A stretch of 11,986 nt of DNA from Martensiomyces pterosporus (lineage: Eukaryota; Kickxellomycota; Kickxellomycetes; Kickxellales; Kickxellaceae), in the NCBI GenBank assembly GCA_025201845.1, contig MU604053.1, positions 33,139-45,124 of the forward strand, in the 5' to 3' direction. A program made the translations under genes and the position numbers. The notes under the pieces are model-generated. The model searched no databases and was not told the origin of the DNA. It saw nothing but the letters and a program-made list of their open reading frames with translations. Each line of letters starts with the position of its first letter. Positions within the stretch are counted from its first letter, which is position 1. Positions 1-9,114 of this stretch are shown one piece after another.

Positions 1-3000
1 CTGCATCTGGTTCGGGCCGCTATTAGCATTAGCAGCGTGCTGCTCATACCTGCTACTATGTGCCGTGGAGTGTGTCCGCGGCATGCTGCTGATCGGCGGC
101 AGTGCTTTTTCCGATCCGTAGTTGAGGGATTTGGTATGTGGCGGGATCGGCGGAAGCGGTCTATGGTCTCTGGTAGTCGGCGAAATCGGATCGAAGGGCG
201 AGATGGGCGGCGAAGTGGGCGACCGGTGCACGACGGACAGGCGGCCAAGGTGGCGCGCAACATCCATATCATCGACATAGAACGGGCTATCAGGCACCGG
301 CGGGTCACACGGGTCATCTTTCCCAAGCTCACGCGCAATATCCAAGAGGATATCAGCCTCGGACACCATGATCCTTGTAGGCGACCTCGCGTCTTTGGGT
401 GGAACGGGAGGTGGCGCTATCGTAATGTTCTGCAGCGGAATCCCATAGACGCCTCTACGGCGACTCAGGCTACGACCACTAGCTTGGCTGTTTCCAGATA
501 AAGGTGCGCTGCTCATACTTGGCGGCGAATGCGAGCTGGAATTCGACTCCAAACTATTATGCGATCTCAGCTCGGGCAGCGCAAACACCGGCGACTTGAC
601 TTCCCACGTACCTCTCGCACTGGTCCCACCCTCAGGCGCCGATGCAATGGTGTTTGTGGTACTCTGGTCCTCGCTCTTTGAGTTATCAGGGCCACTAAAG
701 GAGCCCTCTAGCGGTGGAATCCCCAGCGCCAGACCACGTGCTGACTGTGGCGGCGTAGTGCCAGCACCATCCAAAGCGGCGTCAAACTCCAGCCTCAAGT
801 CGTCTGGAATATCAAGGCCCTCCGAATGCCCCGACAAGTTCAGCTGGAGAGAAAAGACCGAGTCATCGTCCTCACGAGGCCTCCTGCGGCTGCCGCCCAC
901 AGGTGGCGATGCTGAAGCAGCACTACCAGAAGCACTTTCTGCATGATTAAGTCTAGCCGCAATCGAGTCCTGGATACTACCAGTGCCCGAGACATTGGCA
1001 ATGCTCCGCGCAGAGACAACCGACATGGATCTGCGCTTAATAAACGCATCGCTCTCGCCCCTGATCGAAGTACCAGTCGACTTGGCTTCTGCCTGCTGTC
1101 CAAGCTTGACCAGCGAAGAGGCAGATCCGCTGCGGCTTATTGGCAACGAGCCCATGGACCTAATAGAACCCGTCGATGTCTTGGGCTGCGGGGACGTAAA
1201 CACACGCGATAGGCGATTCAACGGCGACAAATTGGTCGACGATGCATTAGATCCGCGCCGACTCCTCAGCTCTCTGCTCGTCTGCGCACGGTCCCTTGGG
1301 CCCTGTGGTGTACTGCTATGGACGGGCGATAGCCCCGAGAAGTCGTCAATAGTATGCGCAACACCTCTGGTACCGCGAGTGAGGTCCGTAGTACTTTGGG
1401 TGAACAGATCCGGTTTCTTCATCGTCTTCTGTCCATCCGACACTGATGCTGTCTTCATATGACCTGTACCAGCACTGAACACAAATCCCTTATTGGAGCC
1501 AATTGTGGTGGACGATTGACCAAGTGTGGGTGGCTTAAGCTGGCCCATTCCATACGAAGCGGAATTGGCGGTAGCAGGCCGCGACGGAGTCGACGCGGTA
1601 GGAGGCGTCTGCACCTGCTGCTGCTGCTGCTGTGGTCCATGCTGCGCATTGTGCACCCGGCGCGAAGTCACCATAGTCGAGCTCTTAGTTTTGAGCTTGT
1701 ACCGTCCAAGCACTGTAAGCGGGGCCGATATAGTCGAATGGTTATACGGCGACGAAGACCCAGCTGCCGGTCCCACGGTCTCCACCGGCATAGCATTGCT
1801 ATACGCCGATGAGAACAGGCTCGATGTGTCCATTGAATCCTTATGCGCACCAGTGCCGGTTCCACGAGTCTTGCCCGACGAGAACAGATGCCTGGCGCGC
1901 GAAAAGAGCTTCCGTGGCGCCGCCGAGACCGTCTCCGCCTTAACCGCAGACGAGCTGCCCAGAGCATTCTGTCCAAACAGAGACGCCAGGATACTGCGAT
2001 TATAGCACTGCTGCACTCTTCGGTGCTCTGGGTATGCCAGCAGCACGTATTGGTACATGATGATGGCCTGCTCGACAAGACGGCACAAAGCTGGCCAGTT
2101 GTCCGCCATCTCCTTGTCCTCCATAAGCTCTGCATAGGTATCCAGGGGCATCATTGTGTGTTGGCTATCCAGCGGGAGGACTGTTGATGTGACATGGAAA
2201 CAGTCGTCGCCGAAATCCACCACTCTGCACGCCTGGAACGGATAGTATAGGCCATCGCTTGAATCGGCGCCTGCGCTGGCGCTATTGTTCAGTGCCGTTA
2301 GAGGGTTAGGCGACTCCGCCTGCTGGTAGTCCCACACCACCGTCAGGTCCGCCATCAAGGCGCCGGGGCAGTTATGCCGCGAGCGCGCATAGTCCACCGA
2401 GTCCCAAATCCGCACCGTCCACGATTGTCCGCCGACATCGACGCGGTCCAGCTCCGGGTGGCCAAGGCTCAACCAGGGCGCCGCACCGTCGTCGCCAGCC
2501 CTCGCAGCTCCATGCGTCTGCTCCACACGCGTATGCGAGCTGCTTGAGCTGTTGCCGCTCCCTGAGTTGCTTCCATGACGACTAAGGTTGGATGCTGCCG
2601 TGGACTCGAAGCACCTGGCCACGGACCGGTCCCAGGCGGTATTCAAGAACTCAAAGAACGCATCGCGCGACAGGGGATGGTCCGTCTCAAACTCGTGCAG
2701 CGACTGCGGGTACCAGTACCCATGGTCGCCGTAAGACTCGTAGGTGGTCTCACTCGGGTACAAAATGCGGGAAAACTCCTGATGCAGCAGCTCGCTCGTC
2801 ATCTGCCCAACACCACCTCGCGTCTTCGCCAACACATCAGCCACCGGAACAGGCGACGAGTCCAAAGACACAGCGGGCGATGCAGAAGACACGACGTTCT
2901 TCGTGCTGCCGGATGTGGAGGGCGTCGCCGTAGCCGCCCGCTGTCTTCTCGACGAGCTCGAGTCTGCCGCTGAAGGCTGTACGTCGTCGGCAGGCAATGG

Positions 3001-5819
3001 GTACCTGTGCAAGTAAAACGACCGCGATCCGGGGTTTGCGCTCTTCTCCAGGATGCTAATCCTGCTTATATCGATCCAACCCGCAAACCGCCCCCACTTC
3101 TTCCGCCCATTAGCAGAGCCGCCAGCTGTGGTCGACAAGAACGCATTGGCGGCCGACGAGCTCGATGTGTAACTAAAACTACAAGTGCAAGTAAGCTGCT
3201 TTGCCTGGTGGCTGGTAGAAGCAGCAGTAGAGGTCGGCGTCGATGGTGCCAGTGGCGCCGATGCTGATGACTTTAATGCTGTTGGCACGGGTGCAGATGG
3301 GGAGGCCGCCGTTGGTCCCGAGCTGCCTGCGCCTGTAGCAGACTGCGTGCCACTAGAGGCTTTTGCAGACTCGGTGCCCGATGTTGCGTGGATAGGACAC
3401 GCCTGGCGCGAAGACGCCTTTCCGGTGACACGGATACCACCATGGTCTTTGGGAGGCCAGTACCTCTCGACGACCATCAGCAGGTCGGAGAACACCAGCA
3501 GACACATGGGTTTCTTCGGCGATCCAGTAGCCAGGTCAATCTCGGATGCATCCACAGCACCAATAAACGCCCTCGATGCACTAATGAGATTTGGCGGACA
3601 CCCTTCAATGGTGGTATGAATGTGGTGCAGCTCGGCCACAGACTCTGCAATCCGGTTACCAGCCAGCTGTCCGATCTCATTAACCCTCTCGAGTGCCAGC
3701 TGTATGCGCTGCGCATCCGGGTCATCCTCCGGCGTTACCTTCAGCAAATCCGTCAACAGGAGCGTGTACCGTGGGATTCTCTGCACCGGCATGATGAGCA
3801 AGTCGCTGATGCCCAGTTTCTTGCATTCCTCGCGTTCACGGGCCTTCTGCAAAAACGCGGCATACAGAGGGTTCTTAGCCTCCAGTTCCCGCGACGACTC
3901 AAGCGCATGCTGGTACCCGTTGATGTACCGCTTATATACATGGAAATCGACAAAGTGGTCGCGACACAAAGAGCCAATGGTTTCTTTGGGGTCCATCTCC
4001 CCTTTCTGCCATGCCTCCAGGTCACCCAAGAACCTTTCGTTAACCTCGCTGACACGCTCAATGTTGCCAAAGATGACATGTGCGTCATACGCCGGAATCA
4101 GCGAGTTATTTGCCGACCGTGCAGCCGACCTCAGTGGAACCGCATAGATGTCGATGAGCGCCCTCAGCTTCTCCACATAGCTGCGCTCAGTGGCAATCAG
4201 CTCCTGGATAACATTGTTGCGCTTGGTCTCCAACTCTTCACGGGTCTTCTGTCGTCCGCCGCGCCTCTGCGACCGCTTGGCACTCATTCTGCCGCTGTTC
4301 TGAAGGTCCTTGAGTGATCCCTTCGTGGGCCTCTCCGGCGACGAGTTCTCGCCGGGCCGGGGAGATTCAGCTGCTGCTCCAGGGTCGCCACGCATCCTGG
4401 CACTGGCGCGCTCCAGTGTGCGCAAGAAGCGGCGGTGCGGTGAAGCCATATCGACCAACTGCGAATGGTCCTCGGCGCCCACCACAACGAAATCGATACG
4501 CAATCGGCGGCGATACAGCTTTGGCTCCAAGTTGCGCAGCAGGGGTTTCAAGTGGTCATCGCGAATCTCTGTCAAACTTTCCGTAGCCACTGCAAGATCC
4601 CTCGCTTCCCGCTCAGCTGCCAAAAAGGTGTATATCTCTGCCAACAAGGCCGCGTTCTCTGCTGCTGACGCCGCCCCAGTGGCTGTCGGCTGTGCCCCGC
4701 TATTATAACCATCGCCACCGCCACTACCGTCGTCGTCGTCGTCGTCGTCGTCCAGTATCGCAGAGTGCAAGGAAGGCGACAAGTTGTCAGGCAGGGCACT
4801 GGTGCCCCCATCGCTCTTGAACAGGGTATCCATAAAATCGCTGATTTCCGCTCGCCGGAGTTCAATCGACCGCCTGGTGTTCGACCTCTGCAACCCGCGC
4901 TTCTTGCCCGGCTGCTTATCTACCGCAGCCTCGCTATTGCCAAACGACGACGACGGCGTGCTAGCCACCGTGCCGGTCATTGCGCGACCCCACAGTGTGT
5001 CGGCCGACTGCATAACCGTAGTGCTTTCCACCCTACTGGCGTTCTCCGCCGACAGCCTCTGGTTGCGCAAGGCCGTGAGCAAGTAGCCACGCCTTTCATC
5101 ATCGGCCTGCTGGAAATACAAGCGCAGTGCATGGTACAGTAGTATCTTCTGCGGCGTCGGATTCGAAAGGCGATCTAGATCCGTGCCAAATATCGGCTCG
5201 TCAATGACCATAGTGGGCACATACACGACACCGAACTTGAACGGTGTTCTTACCAGTGCCTTGTAGCACTCGTGAGATTCCCTCGTGCTAATGGATATGC
5301 AGATGGGGCCGATCGATGACTCGTAGCCAAAGAAATTCGTGTGTGGTTTAGGAACCAGTGCGTTGAGCCAAAACTCGGTCGCGTATAAGCCGTCGTTTTC
5401 GTTATCGTTGGGAATCTCATAGCTGCATCTTGAAATAGGCGTCAGTGCAGCTTGTGACGATGATGCCATGGATAGTCTATCCGCGCTATGCAGCTGGCCC
5501 TCTTCTTTGTCCTGTTGCTGTTGTTGGGGCCTTGATAGTGTGCTCTTCCGCCCAACCACCTGCGGCTGCTTGTTCTGTTTCTGGCTATGTATGGTGATGG
5601 CGCTATTACTGAGCCTTGATGAAGGCTCCATAGCAACGTCACGGCCACTGTCTGGCCGGCTTATAGAACCACTGTCACCAAGCATCGCTCTGTAACCCGG
5701 GTCTCTTCTCCTAATCGATGTGCTACGCAGCGAATTAGACTTTTGCTCGCTAATAGTGGCACGTCTCGACAAGGTAGGCAACAGTGCAGCGCCTACAAAC
5801 TCCAAGCGCGGGGGCAACG

Positions 5820-5850
<31 letters not shown>

Positions 5851-6405
5851 TAATTTGGGAAAGTGCGGTTCTGTAGGCGACGATCGAAAAGTGAACTTTG
5901 GCTGGTTCACAGCAGACAGTTTCGTGGGCGTAGTGGGAGGGGACCCAGCGCTGGTGTTTATAGCTGCTAATGTGGTATGGCGATCGGTATTTACAGAAAC
6001 AACAGGCGTAGCGCTATTCTTTGCTACTCCTCCTCTCTGGCGCCGAGAGTTGCTGGTTGGTGTACGGTCGAACCTGCGCCCTGGTTGTCTATGGCTATTG
6101 GCGAGTGGTGTCTTTGGCGTGCTCACGCTGCTGCTTGTCTGCGTGCTGTTTGTGCGGCGCAGCGAACTATCGTCAGCTGTAGGGGTGGACGCGGCGGTGC
6201 CAAGAGGGAGCGATGTGAAAGAACTCGCCGTTGTAAGTGTCTTTTCCTTTGCCGGTGCTGCTGCTCTTGGCTTAACGTCTGGAGGCGATGTGTCAGTCTA
6301 CCTCAAATACAATTAAAAACTCAAGGAAACCGGGAGTTAGTGGAGATGCTTGCGGAGGCATTGCATGTGGTAGTCGAGCGCATGCTTGCTTCGGTTGTTT
6401 ACCAT
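1..6405 (-). CDS. Giant RhoGEF (DH-PH) protein, C-terminus cut by window edge
   Basis: The minus strand is open for 2,099 codons from 6297 to base 1 with no stop. With a one-codon first exon at 6403-6405 this gives at least 2,100 residues. A DH domain (about residues 690-895, bases 3616-4231) starts with NNVIQELIATERSYVEKL and has the hallmark helix LLIMPVQRIPRYTLLL near residues 834-849. DH domains exchange GDP for GTP on Rho/Cdc42/Rac GTPases, so a role in polarity, wall or septum control is inferred. A PH-like region follows (about 907-1232), interrupted by two Ser/Ala/Pro-rich inserts. A folded-looking N-terminal block lies at about 300-415 and another at 1280-1450. The rest is disordered, with Q10, D8 and Q6 runs. 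The C-terminal tail has SH3-ligand motifs PPPVPPK and RPLPPIPP. There is no sign of the CNH domain of Rom2/Rgf-type GEFs in the part present. The target GTPase cannot be told. The DH call is firm; the start is inferred. Confidence 0.93.
1615..1632 (-). repeat. (CAG)6 tract encoding polyglutamine
   Basis: Six perfect CTG units on the plus strand encode six glutamines in the disordered C-terminal half of the RhoGEF protein. Confidence 0.9.
4729..4752 (-). repeat. (GAC)8 microsatellite encoding polyaspartate
   Basis: Eight perfect GTC units on the plus strand are eight GAC (Asp) codons in the RhoGEF frame, near residues 516-524. They form an acidic run next to a glycine-rich linker, between the N-terminal folded block and the DH domain. 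Confidence 0.95.
5821..5847 (-). repeat. (CAG)9 microsatellite encoding polyglutamine
   Basis: Nine perfect CTG units on the plus strand read as nine CAG codons on the minus strand, extended by one CAA to give ten glutamines near residue 155 of the RhoGEF protein. The tract lies in a disordered N-terminal region and is a likely length-variable site. Confidence 0.95.
6298..6402 (-). other. Spliceosomal intron directly after the RhoGEF start codon
   Basis: Exon 2 is open up to an in-frame TAG at 6298-6300, and its first internal ATG is only at 5683-5685. Protein-like Ser/Thr/Pro-rich sequence with a Q10 run continues upstream of that ATG, so the start must lie further up. On the minus strand ATG (6403-6405) is followed at once by GTAAAC. 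A CTAAC branch consensus lies at 6336-6340 and a GTAG acceptor ends at 6298. Splicing joins ATG to ACT GAC ACA in phase 0, the only phase that keeps exon 2 open, and the start has A at -3. The alternative acceptor four bases earlier gives an immediate stop. Length, branch distance (about 39 nt) and phase all fit, but no transcript evidence is available. Confidence 0.62.
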
Positions 6406-7580
6406 TCTGACAACAGGGTTGGCTGCCAAAAGCTAGGGGGGGTGTATGTTCTCAAGCGAATTTGGTGCACAGGTGCCCAGGCGATATCGATAGCAGATGG
6501 TAAATAAAAAGGTGGTGGGCTGAAGGGCAGTGCAAGAAATAAGTATAAACAAACAAGAGCAGTGGAAACAAAAAGGCTCAGAGGCAACCTGAGGAGAAGA
6601 GCACGTGAGCGAGGGGCAAAGGTCAAGATAAAAGCAGTAGACAGGGAGGGCCTGCTAATTTTTCTTGCTTACAAACAACCCGCCTTGTGCTTGGCAAGGA
6701 TGGCGGCGGTTTATTTTTATCTTCCTCTCTATACCTGTCGCACAAGGCCAGAAGGTGCGGGCTTCAAGTGCGTGCTCCTGGGACCAGGCTGCATGCGGCT
6801 AAAGCCGTTGCAATATTGGCTGTAGTTACCTTTACGCACAGAACGCAAGTATAAAATAGAGAAGATAATGCAGTAGGGAGAAATTATTGTCGAGTGCACT
6901 AATAACTGTGAATAGCGAGAGGAAAGGAAAGAGAAAATTAAAAGCACTAATAGTTTGGTAAAGCGAAAAGCCCACCCAATTCTCTGCGTGAGGCACTGCA
7001 CCTCTGCCAAAGCGGGCTCCCGTGCTAATATGAATGCTGCATGCACAGCTCTTTCGCTCTCGAAGAGGGTGTGCGCCTGAAGGCTGTCATCCAGTTGGGC
7101 GCATTCGAGGAAACACAGAAGGAAAAAAAACAAAGCACATTGCAAATCCGGGCGCAATCCTGCTCAAAATATCTTGCCCCTACAAGCTGAGGCAGGCAGT
7201 GTTCGGGCTGAGCTGTAAGGGCGCTGTGTGCCTCTGAGGCGGGGGTTGAAATTGCCTCTGCTATCTTTTTTCTACCCCTCTGAATTCTACGCAATGATTC
7301 GCGTTCTGCCGAGTTCGTGATGTCTATTGATCGGGCCAGGCTTGTCTAGATCCTTTTAGCTGGTGGCGCCAGCTGTCTTTTGTGCGTGTATCTGACAATG
7401 GATGCCTTAGCAGGCGCATGCGTGTCCAGCGTAGCTCAGCATTTGGCTCACACGGAATGTCCTGTGTGCTCCAGGCTGGCAGGCGGGCATTCGATAGTGA
7501 GCAGAAGGCTATTCGCAGCACACCTTGGCCAGCCTGCTCTCTCCACCGGCGCTATTTGCCCCAGACTGCGACCTAGCCAT

Positions 7581-7600
7581 TGATCTGATCTGATCTGATC
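7581..7600. repeat. (TGATC)4 pentanucleotide microsatellite
   Basis: Four perfect head-to-tail TGATC units, followed by one extra T, stand in the intergenic region. No coding or regulatory role is evident; it is probably replication slippage. Confidence 0.95.
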
Positions 7601-8645
7601 TTGCATGCTGGTTTCAGATGTCAGAAAGGAACGGGGCTTTGGAGTGTCTCTTGACACGCTGGCAGCAACCTTGGTGCTCTGGACACTTGGAAAAGGCAGT
7701 GCCGGCTGCTACGACGAGCGCCTCCTCGTCTCCAGCGACCATGGGGAAATTATCCGCATCCACGTACGGCAGGACGGGAAGTGGTTGCGCCTTTGTGCTC
7801 ATCTCCTGGGTCCTCCTTCCCAATCCAGCCAGAGACAAGAGAGATAGGCAAAGAGGGTTTCGCTGCATGTGATTAAGAGGCTGGCAGGGGCGGGAGGTTC
7901 CCGCTGTCCTTTATCGGTGCGTTTTGCCTGCTGCAGCATGGCGCTTTGGCAGCGAGCATGTAGAAGAAAGCCAAAGACGCCTCTGCCTTCACGTCCGGCA
8001 TGTGTGGTGTTCGAATGCTGCAGCCAGGCACAGAAAACGCAGAGGGGCAGGGAGAGATGGCTACTGACTCACACCGAAATAGGCGGGATTTCGGGGTGCA
8101 CCGCAATTCCCCTTTTGTTAAGGCTGCGAGGCCCAGCAGAAAGATGCGCCAGAAGTTGCGATTTTCGTTTCCCCTTTCCTCCAGAGAGGGCTGTGGTGGA
8201 GGGCCAAGCAATAGCAGCTCTGTGATTAGCTGCGATGGGCTCCAAAAAGCAGTTCGTTCAGCGTGAAGCTTCTGAAGGCCGGCTTGAAACACTGCTTCGC
8301 CATGCTCCGGCCAGCGAAGGCAGGGAGCCAGGGCGGGAAAACAAGCAGCAACCTCGCTGATCAATTCAATCCACAGCCACGCACCCAACATTGCAGACAC
8401 CTTGTGTGGTTGGGACTACTACAAAAAGCGCATAGGCCCGGCGGGTTCGTTCCTTCTGTTTCCTTGCACTCAACTGCTATCCTTCCTTCTTTTCTGGGCT
8501 TCCTTTGTGTGCTGCTTTTTCTGCCTCTGCTTACGCGAATAGACAGCTTGGCTTCTTCCTCGACCGCCTCCTTATCGGTTTTCCACGCTCTCTTCTCCAT
8601 TCTCTTGTATTTAGGAGTCATTTGGGTTCAGCTATCTCCCAGTTA

Positions 8646-8669
8646 CAGCAGCAGCAGCAGCAGCAGCAG
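8646..8669 (+). repeat. (CAG)8 microsatellite in non-coding DNA
   Basis: Eight perfect CAG units lie about 450 bp upstream of the carrier start, just after a long pyrimidine-rich tract. Unlike the CAG runs in the RhoGEF gene, this one is in no gene I can support. It could lie in the 5' leader of the carrier transcript. Confidence 0.93.
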
Positions 8670-8955
8670 CGTTCTGAAAAAGGTAAACGCGATAGCTGCC
8701 TTCACTCTGGCTTAGCAAGCGGCCATCCACCAGAGCGGTACAAGGCACTCTTGGCGGCCTCTGCGTGTGTTGCGGTACTAGGCTGCTGGCCCTTGTGGAG
8801 AGAGCCCATTTCATGCGTTATGCGCCCGTGGCCTTGAGTTGCGGAGACAGCGCTTTTTTGGTGGAGCATTGGGCCAGCAAAGTCTATCTTGCCCCAGGCA
8901 GCCCACCCACTCTTTCGTGCGGATGGTGTCTGGTTTATGGAAAGGCTTCGGAGCA

Positions 8956-8969
8956 ATAAAAATTTTTAT
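8956..8969. repeat. 14-bp perfect AT palindrome (ATAAAAATTTTTAT)
   Basis: The sequence equals its own reverse complement over 14 bases. It holds an AATAAA on the plus strand (8955-8960) and TATAAA-like steps on the minus strand, about 145 bp upstream of the carrier start. It could act as an AT-rich promoter or nucleosome-excluding element, or be a poly(A) signal of an unrecognised transcript. No role is proven. Confidence 0.85.
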
Positions 8970-9016
8970 AGCGCATGCAGCTCCGGAAGATAACGGGAAT
9001 TTACTTTGCTGATGAG

Positions 9017-9085
9017 CCAATCATTCACCTTTGCCCCTCTGTGGCCATCCTGCTCCCTTCTTGTCTCCATCGCCGCTCGCATTGG
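9017..9085 (+). promoter_or_regulatory. CCAAT-box pair upstream of the aspartate/glutamate carrier
   Basis: A forward CCAAT (9017-9021) and an inverted one, ATTGG (9081-9085), lie about 98 and 30 bp before the carrier ATG. In fungi the HAP2/3/5 (CBF/NF-Y) complex binds CCAAT and often controls mitochondrial genes, which would suit this target. Position and motif are seen; binding is inferred, and five-base motifs also occur by chance. Confidence 0.4.
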
Positions 9086-9114
9086 TTAGGTATACACGAG
9101 CGCACATATAGAAG

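Larger units (their letters stand above)
6406..9114. other. Intergenic region between divergent genes; no convincing gene
   Basis: About 2.7 kb separates the divergent RhoGEF and carrier starts. Bases 6490-6700 are purine-rich on the plus strand, hence pyrimidine-rich on the RhoGEF sense strand, as in many fungal promoters and 5' leaders. A second pyrimidine-rich tract lies at 8440-8625 on the plus strand. Several open frames exist, but none has recognisable homology or a clear spliced structure. The longest on the minus strand covers 7873-8391 from its first ATG (172 codons). A minus frame at 7614-7868 (84 codons) starts with a hydrophobic, signal-peptide-like MQRNPLCLSLLSLAGLG. On the plus strand 8263-8715 is open but has a very unnatural composition. 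I treat these as chance frames. No tRNA, snRNA or rRNA signature was found. Confidence 0.6.

Noticed and set aside
3388..4317. 309-codon open frame on the plus strand
   Set aside because: It lies antisense to the RhoGEF DH domain, whose conserved residues prove the minus strand is coding. The plus translation has no recognisable domain and arises from the codon bias of the real gene.
5720..6316. 198-codon plus-strand frame with a polycysteine run
   Set aside because: The polycysteine is the (CAG)n repeat of the RhoGEF read on the wrong strand and in another frame. The minus-strand reading is continuous with the DH protein.
6399..6626. 75-codon hydrophobic minus-strand frame as first exon of the RhoGEF
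   Set aside because: Joined through the GTAAAC donor it creates TGA at the junction, so it cannot continue into exon 2. It is more likely pyrimidine-rich leader sequence.
7420..7495. Possible tRNA, because GTAGCTCAG-like sequence occurs near 7430
   Set aside because: There is no T arm with GGTTCGA at the right distance, and no anticodon or acceptor stem pairs.
8005..8025. GTTCGAAT resembling a tRNA B box
   Set aside because: The flanking five bases do not pair to form a T stem and no A box lies upstream.
8263..8682. Plus-strand frame that could splice in phase to the carrier and add about 140 residues
   Set aside because: Phase allows it, but the sequence is a low-complexity hydrophobic and serine run unlike any carrier N-terminus, and the 9115 start already matches the family length.
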